Source: an uncultured Oscillospiraceae bacterium (GTDB lineage Bacteria; Bacillota; Clostridia; Oscillospirales; Oscillospiraceae). Taken from it: a DNA stretch of 33,468 bases. Below are positions 29,404 through 33,468 of the stretch, in pieces. Under the pieces are notes generated by a model, which saw only the letters and a list, made by a program, of their open reading frames with translations, did not search any database and was not told the origin of the DNA. The stretch lies in NCBI GenBank assembly GCA_949916125.1, contig CATLEJ010000010.1, positions 1 through 33,468 of the forward strand, written 5' to 3'. Numbering within the stretch: position 1 is the stretch's first letter; every line of letters starts with the position of its first letter. A program made the translations under genes and the position numbers.

Positions 29404-30957
29404 ATGGAAAGGAAGGTGGCGCAGTTGCGCGGTTCCCTCCCGAAATTAAAGGAGAAGCTGATGGAAGCGCTGAAGGCGGTGCTGCCCATTGTGGGCATTG
29501 TGCTGGCGCTGTGCTTCAGCGTGGCCCCCATCTCGCCCAGCATCCTGCTGTGCTTCCTGCTGGGGGCGGCCATGCTTATGGTGGGCATGATGTTCTTCAC
29601 CCTGGGGGCGGAGGCCAGCATGACCCCCATGGGGGAGCGGGTGGGCACCGCCGTCACCCGCAGCCGCAGCCTGCCCGTCATCATCCTCATGGGCTTCCTG
29701 CTGGGCTTCCTCATCACCATCTCCGAGCCGGACCTCCAGGTGCTGGCCGGGCAGGTGCCCTCCGTGCCCAACATGGTGCTGATCCTGTCGGTGGCGGCGG
29801 GGGTGGGGGTGTTCCTGGTGCTGGCGCTGCTGCGTATGCTGCTGGGCGTGGCCCTGCCCCCCATGCTGGTGTGCTCCTACATCGTGGTGTTCCTGCTGGC
29901 CTTTTTTGTGCCCCGGGATTTCCTGGCCGTGGCCTTCGACTCCGGCGGCGTCACCACCGGGCCCATGACCGTCCCCTTCATCATGGCCCTGGGCGTGGGC
30001 ATCTCCGCCATCCGCAACGACCGCCACGCCGCGGACGACAGCTTCGGCCTGGTGGCCCTGTGCTCCATCGGCCCCATCCTGGCGGTGCTGGTGCTGGGCA
30101 TGATCTTCCGCCCGGAGGACGGCGCGTACGCCGCCCCCGTCCTGCCCGAAATCAACGACTCGGTGGAGCTGTGGGCCCTGTTCCGGGACGGCCTGCCCAC
30201 GTACATCAAGGAGATCGCCCTGTCCCTGCTGCCCATTGTGGCGCTGTTCGGCGCGTTCCAGCTGGCGGTGCTGAAGCTGTCCGCCCGGAACCTGAAAAAG
30301 ATCGGCGTGGGCCTGGTCTATACCTATGTGGGCCTGGTGCTGTTCCTCACCGGGGCCAATGTGGGCTTCATGCCCGCGGGCAACTACCTGGGCCAGGTGA
30401 TGGCGGGGCTGGCCCACCCCTGGATCATCATCCCGGTGGGCATGGTCATCGGCTACTTCATCGTCAAGGCGGAGCCCGCCGTCTACGTGCTCAACCGCCA
30501 GGTGGAGGAGATCACCGACGGGGCCGTCTCCTCCTCCGCCATGGGGGCCAGCCTGTCCATCGGCGTGGCGGTGTCCATCGGCCTGGCCATGGTGCGGGTG
30601 CTGACGGGCGTCTCCATCCTGTGGTTCCTCATCCCCGGGTACGCCATCGCCATCGTGCTGTCCTTCTTCGTGCCCAAGATCTTTACCGCCATCGCCTTTG
30701 ACTCGGGCGGCGTGGCCTCCGGGCCCATGACCGCCGCCTTCCTGCTGCCCTTTGCCCAGGGGGCGTGCGCGGCGGTGGGGGGGGACATCGTCACCGACGC
30801 CTTCGGGGTGGTGGCCATGGTGGCCATGACGCCCCTGATCGCCATCCAGGTGCTGGGTATGGTATACACCGCCCGACAGCGCACCGGGGCCAAGGCCCAG
30901 CCCGCCCCGGCCCTGTCCTTCGACGAGCTGGACGACGACGCCATTATCGAGCTATGA
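29404..30957 (+). CDS. DUF1538 family polytopic membrane protein with internal duplication
   Basis: 517 residues with about 12 or more hydrophobic segments. Two halves repeat the same hallmark: VPRDFLAVAFDSGGVTTGPM (169-188) and VPKIFTAIAFDSGGVASGPM (about 424-443), followed by similar glycine-rich segments. The pattern is that of a DUF1538 transporter-like protein with two-fold pseudo-symmetry; Asp in AFDSGG lies within the membrane part and may bind an ion or substrate. The ATG at 29404 fits family N-termini; the ATG at 29461 has the better site (AAAGGAG) and is an alternative. The next gene encodes a tandem PII-like protein, which suggests an ammonium- or carbon-linked transport control unit. 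Confidence 0.88.
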   Translation: MERKVAQLRGSLPKLKEKLMEALKAVLPIVGIVLALCFSVAPISPSILLCFLLGAAMLMVGMMFFTLGAEASMTPMGERVGTAVTRSRSLPVIILMGFLLGFLITISEPDLQVLAGQVPSVPNMVLILSVAAGVGVFLVLALLRMLLGVALPPMLVCSYIVVFLLAFFVPRDFLAVAFDSGGVTTGPMTVPFIMALGVGISAIRNDRHAADDSFGLVALCSIGPILAVLVLGMIFRPEDGAYAAPVLPEINDSVELWALFRDGLPTYIKEIALSLLPIVALFGAFQLAVLKLSARNLKKIGVGLVYTYVGLVLFLTGANVGFMPAGNYLGQVMAGLAHPWIIIPVGMVIGYFIVKAEPAVYVLNRQVEEITDGAVSSSAMGASLSIGVAVSIGLAMVRVLTGVSILWFLIPGYAIAIVLSFFVPKIFTAIAFDSGGVASGPMTAAFLLPFAQGACAAVGGDIVTDAFGVVAMVAMTPLIAIQVLGMVYTARQRTGAKAQPAPALSFDELDDDAIIEL

Positions 30958-31137
30958 GCGCTGAGCCGTCGTGAGCCGCGCGGATGGACCCAATAGGGCC
31001 CCCACAAAGCCGCCTTTTGGCTTTGCGGGGAGAGGAGAAGCAAGGTAGCGAGCGTAGTTTTCGCCAAAGGCGGAAACGGAGTGAAGCGGACTTTGCTTCG
31101 ACGAAAGCCGCGCGTCGCGAACAGGCGAAGCGTGACA
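30958..31137 (+). repeat. R2 repeat copy A with a nested R1 unit
   Basis: R2 arms: GAGCCGTCGTGAGC and GCGCGG (30978-30983) before, CCGCGC (31108-31113) and GCGTGACAACT after. Between them lies a full R1 unit (about 30996-31104): CCCCACAAAGCC with GGCTTTGCGGGG, then GAAGCAA with TTGCTTC enclosing GTTTTCGCC/GGCGGAAAC. The element fills the gap between DUF1538 and PII genes and begins at the DUF1538 stop. Confidence 0.8.
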
Positions 31138-31171
31138 ACTTGGAATTGAGAAAGCGGGGCGAAATTTTCTT

Positions 31172-31870
31172 ATGAACGAACTATACCTCATGGTCTGCAT
31201 CACCGAGCGGCCCCGGATCCGCCAGTTCCTGGAGCTGTTCACCCGGCAGGGCGCCTCCGTCACCCTCAGCGCCCTGGGGGCGGGGACGGCGCGCAGCGAG
31301 CTGCTGGACTACTTCGGCCTGGAGAAGACGGAGAAAGTGGTCACCTTTTCCGTGGTCACCCGCTCCACCTGGCGCGCGGTGAAGTCCGCCATGCAGCGGG
31401 AGCTGAGCATCGACGTGCCCGGCACGGGTATCGCCTTTATCATCCCCCTGAGCAGCATCGGGGGGAAGAAGCCCCTGGCCTTCCTCACCGACGGCCAGGA
31501 TTTTGAAGCGGGGGAGGAATCTGCCTTGAAGGACACCAAATACGAGCTGCTGGTGGTCATCGCCAACCAGGGCTACACCGAGCTGATTATGGACGCCGCC
31601 CGAGAGCAGCAGGCGGGGGGCGGCACCGTCCTCCACGCCAAGGGCACCGGCATGGAGAAGGCGGAGAAATTCCTGGGCTTCTCCCTGGTGAACGAAAAGG
31701 AGATGGTGTTCATCGTGGTGAAGACCTCCACCAAAAACCGGATCATGCGGGCGATTATGGACAAGGCGGGGCTGAACAGCAAGGCCCAGTCCATCGTGTT
31801 CTCCCTGCCCGTCACGGGGACGGCGGGGATGCGCCTGCTGGAGCTGGCCGGGGACGAGACGGACGAATAG
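31172..31870 (+). CDS. Tandem PII-like (P-II family) signalling protein
   Basis: 232 residues made of two PII-like ferredoxin folds (about 4-95 and 124-216). Repeated landmarks: ELLDYFGLEKTEKVV (43-57) and KFLGFSLVNEKEMV (166-179), then GIAFIIPLSSIGG (86-98) and SIVFSLPVTGTAGM (207-220). The usual T-loop Tyr that is uridylylated is not seen, so control by ligand binding rather than modification is likely. PII proteins sense ATP/ADP and 2-oxoglutarate and often gate ammonium channels. It lies downstream of the DUF1538 membrane protein, separated only by the R2/R1 element. The ribosome-binding site (GCGGGG) is weak. Confidence 0.85.
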   Translation: MNELYLMVCITERPRIRQFLELFTRQGASVTLSALGAGTARSELLDYFGLEKTEKVVTFSVVTRSTWRAVKSAMQRELSIDVPGTGIAFIIPLSSIGGKKPLAFLTDGQDFEAGEESALKDTKYELLVVIANQGYTELIMDAAREQQAGGGTVLHAKGTGMEKAEKFLGFSLVNEKEMVFIVVKTSTKNRIMRAIMDKAGLNSKAQSIVFSLPVTGTAGMRLLELAGDETDE

Positions 31871-31883
31871 AAAGGAGAAACCC

Positions 31884-32534
31884 ATGGAACAGAAAAACAA
31901 ATACGCCGTGCTGGTCTACCCCAGCTTCTCCCTCCAGGAGATCACCTGCCTCACCTCCGCCCTGACCGTCTGGTTCGGGGAGGGGATCGACGTGATCGCC
32001 AGTGAACACAGGCCCTATGCCAGCGAGGACGGCTTCCAGGTCACGCCCGCCAAAACGGTGGACGAGGCGGAGCCGTCCGACTACGCCTGCGTCATCCTCC
32101 CCGGCACCGTCAACCCCCTGCCCGCCCTGTTTGACGAGAAGCTGATCGGGTTCCTGCGCCGGGGGAGGGGGGCGGACACCCTGTTCGCCGCCATTTCCTC
32201 CGCCCCGGCCCTTCTGTGTAAAGCGGGGCTGCTGGACGGGAAGGAATTCACCGCCGGGTTCTTCATGCAGTTCGCGGACGCCTTCCCCTTTGTGGACAAA
32301 TCCCATTTTGTCCACCGCCCGGTGGTGGAGGACGAGAACGTCATCACCGCCATCGGGATGTTCTTCCGGGAGTTCGCCCAGTGTGTGCTGAACCGGCTGG
32401 GCTGCGACGTGGGGGAGCATTTCATGGACACCTCCGACCAGGAGTACACCGAGGATGAGCTCACCTTCTACTGGAGCGACGAGGACTACCAGGAGTTCCT
32501 GGGCGAGCTGAAGGAATTTACGGACAAGGACTGA
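31884..32534 (+). CDS. DJ-1/PfpI-like protein without the nucleophilic cysteine
   Basis: 216 residues. The fold markers are NKYAVLVYPSFSLQEITCLTSAL (5-27), VILPGTVNP (70-78) and LFAAISSAPALLCKAGLL (100-117). In PfpI/DJ-1 enzymes the elbow reads AAICxGP; here Ser105 stands at the cysteine position, so the protein is probably not a glyoxalase or protease of the usual kind. Cys112 is nearby but not in the elbow. The acidic tail (YTEDELTFYWSDEDYQEFLGEL) is unusual. GAAAGGAG precedes the ATG; it is 13 bp after the PII gene. Confidence 0.82.
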   Translation: MEQKNKYAVLVYPSFSLQEITCLTSALTVWFGEGIDVIASEHRPYASEDGFQVTPAKTVDEAEPSDYACVILPGTVNPLPALFDEKLIGFLRRGRGADTLFAAISSAPALLCKAGLLDGKEFTAGFFMQFADAFPFVDKSHFVHRPVVEDENVITAIGMFFREFAQCVLNRLGCDVGEHFMDTSDQEYTEDELTFYWSDEDYQEFLGELKEFTDKD

Positions 32535-32538
32535 TAGG

Positions 32539-33468
32539 ATGAAACGGGAAAAAAGCTGCGGGGCCGTGATCTTCCGCGAAGAAAAAACAGGGCGTAATTA
32601 CCTGATCCTCACCAGCACCCTGGGCCACACCACCCTGTGCAAGGGCCACGTGGAGGGGGACGAGACGGAGCGCCAGACCGCCCTGCGTGAAATCCGGGAG
32701 GAAACCGGCCTGGCGGTGGAATTTGTGGACGGCTTCTGGGAGACCATCACCTATTCCCCCAAGCCGGGAATCACCAAGGACGTGGTGTTCTTCCTGGCCC
32801 GCCTGTCGGGCGGGGAGCCGGTCTGTCAGCCCGAGGAGGTGGCGGCCATCCGCTTCCTGCCCCTGGACGAGGCGCTGGCCGCCCTGACCCACGGCTCCGA
32901 CCGGGACACCCTCCGGAAGGCCCACGCCTTTCTGGAGGCGGGCCCCGCGGCGCCCACCCCGCTGTACGATGCCCTGCGGGCCCTGTCGGACAGCCGCCCC
33001 CTGCGGATGGAGATGCCCGGCCACCACGGCGGGCCGCTGCCCGGGGGCATCTCCTGGCCGTCGGAGCTGGACTACACCGAAAACGGCGCCACCGGCAACC
33101 TGTTCGGGGAGGAGCCGGACCAGATCCAGCAGGCGGAGCGCCTCTGGGCGGAGCGGTTTGGCTTTGATTCCTGCCTGTTCCTCACCGGCGGCTCCACCCA
33201 GGGGATCCACACCGGCCTGGCCCTGCTGGCCGGGGCGGGCGGGGCCGTGGCCGTCGACCGGGGCAGCCACCGCTCCGTCTACCACGCCTTGGCCCTGCTG
33301 GACCTGTCCCCCACCTTCCTGTCCCGGCCCTGGCTGGCGGGGGAGGAGGTCACCGGCCCCATCCCGCCGGAGACGGTGGGGGAGACGCTGAGCGCCCGCC
33401 CGGATATTAAAACGGTCTGTATCACCTCGCCCACCTATTACGGCGTGTTGTCCGACATCCCCGCCATC
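32539..33468 (+). CDS. Nudix hydrolase domain fused to an Orn/Lys/Arg decarboxylase-type PLP domain (partial)
   Basis: One uninterrupted frame of 310 codons, open at the window edge. The Nudix box (36-58, starting GHVEGDETERQ and ending REIREETGL) has all conserved residues, so the first 130 residues should hydrolyse a nucleoside diphosphate-linked substrate. From about 140 the sequence changes to the fold-type I PLP enzyme of the Orn/Lys/Arg decarboxylase group: MPGHHGGPLPGG, LDYTENGATGNLFG, LFLTGGSTQGIHTGLALLAG, AVDRGSHRSVYHALALL, ITSPTYYGVLSDIPAI. The catalytic Lys would lie beyond the window. GHHGG replaces the usual GHKGG. AAGGA precedes the ATG, 4 bp after the DJ-1-like gene. Confidence 0.85.
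   Translation, partial: MKREKSCGAVIFREEKTGRNYLILTSTLGHTTLCKGHVEGDETERQTALREIREETGLAVEFVDGFWETITYSPKPGITKDVVFFLARLSGGEPVCQPEEVAAIRFLPLDEALAALTHGSDRDTLRKAHAFLEAGPAAPTPLYDALRALSDSRPLRMEMPGHHGGPLPGGISWPSELDYTENGATGNLFGEEPDQIQQAERLWAERFGFDSCLFLTGGSTQGIHTGLALLAGAGGAVAVDRGSHRSVYHALALLDLSPTFLSRPWLAGEEVTGPIPPETVGETLSARPDIKTVCITSPTYYGVLSDIPAI

Noticed and set aside
32539-33468. Two separate genes (Nudix and PLP enzyme) at the end of the window
   Set aside because: I read the frame codon by codon from 32539 to 33468 and found no stop. There is no ribosome-binding site plus start at the domain junction that looks better than the fusion start.

Overview
The window looks like chromosomal DNA of a GC-rich Gram-positive anaerobe, most likely Oscillospiraceae (Clostridia). 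This is inferred from strong GGAGG ribosome-binding sites, TTGACA/TATAAT promoters, a BlaI/M56 pair, a WalR-type box before a cell-wall hydrolase, a split transketolase, a DUF1538-PII operon and the rpmG-secE-nusG-rplK-rplA order. I see no prophage, transposase, plasmid replication gene or CRISPR array.

Layout. 1-2560 (+): tail of a GltD-like oxidoreductase, a VOC protein, lspA, an RluD-type pseudouridine synthase and two small membrane zinc-ribbon paralogues. 2725-3672 (+): L-lactate dehydrogenase. 3796-7883 (-): BlaI repressor and M56 metallopeptidase with its operator-promoter, a small secreted protein, a hexapeptide acyltransferase and a GNAT enzyme. 8036-10887 (-): rpsO and pnp, separated by an unusually long structured spacer. 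11134-13441 (-): a small tail-anchored protein and a LysM-G5-M23 endopeptidase. 13881-15521 (+): HAD phosphatase and a lipoprotein. 15668-19177: HD protein (-), VTT membrane protein (+), alpha/beta hydrolase and NYN-LOTUS protein (-). 19401-21005 (+): ECF sigma factor and probable anti-sigma protein. 21140-22123 (-): five-gene tRNA operon Gly-Arg-His-Gln-Lys. 22327-22841: AT-rich divergent pair (small membrane protein and XRE repressor). 23019-25396 (-): rpmG-secE-nusG-rplK-rplA; rpmG is only 54 codons. 25700-26119 (+): ruvX. 26167-29195 (-): galM and a split transketolase. 29404-33468 (+): DUF1538 membrane protein, tandem-PII protein, DJ-1/PfpI-like protein and a Nudix domain fused to an Orn/Lys/Arg-decarboxylase-type PLP domain that runs off the window.

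The most unusual content is between the genes. Two related families of structured intergenic repeats (here R1 and R2) occur about eleven times. R2 follows a stop codon directly, in the sense orientation, after rpsO, rplA, nusG and the DUF1538 gene, with a further copy before pnp. R1 is concentrated around the tRNA genes and before the sigma factor gene. Copies differ in sequence but keep their stems through paired substitutions, which argues for selection on RNA or DNA structure. One locus (30958-31137) has an R1 unit nested inside R2 arms. A third hairpin repeat (H) occurs three times near ldh and the lipoprotein gene, and a MITE-like inverted repeat lies upstream of the GNAT gene.

Other points: a perfect in-frame 84-bp tandem duplication in galM, the Nudix-PLP fusion, the four-gene DUF1538/PII operon, a DJ-1-like protein without its nucleophilic cysteine, an M56 peptidase with a Cys/His-rich tail, and structured leaders before rpmG, rpsO and the VTT gene. 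All calls come from reading the sequence; no database search was run.
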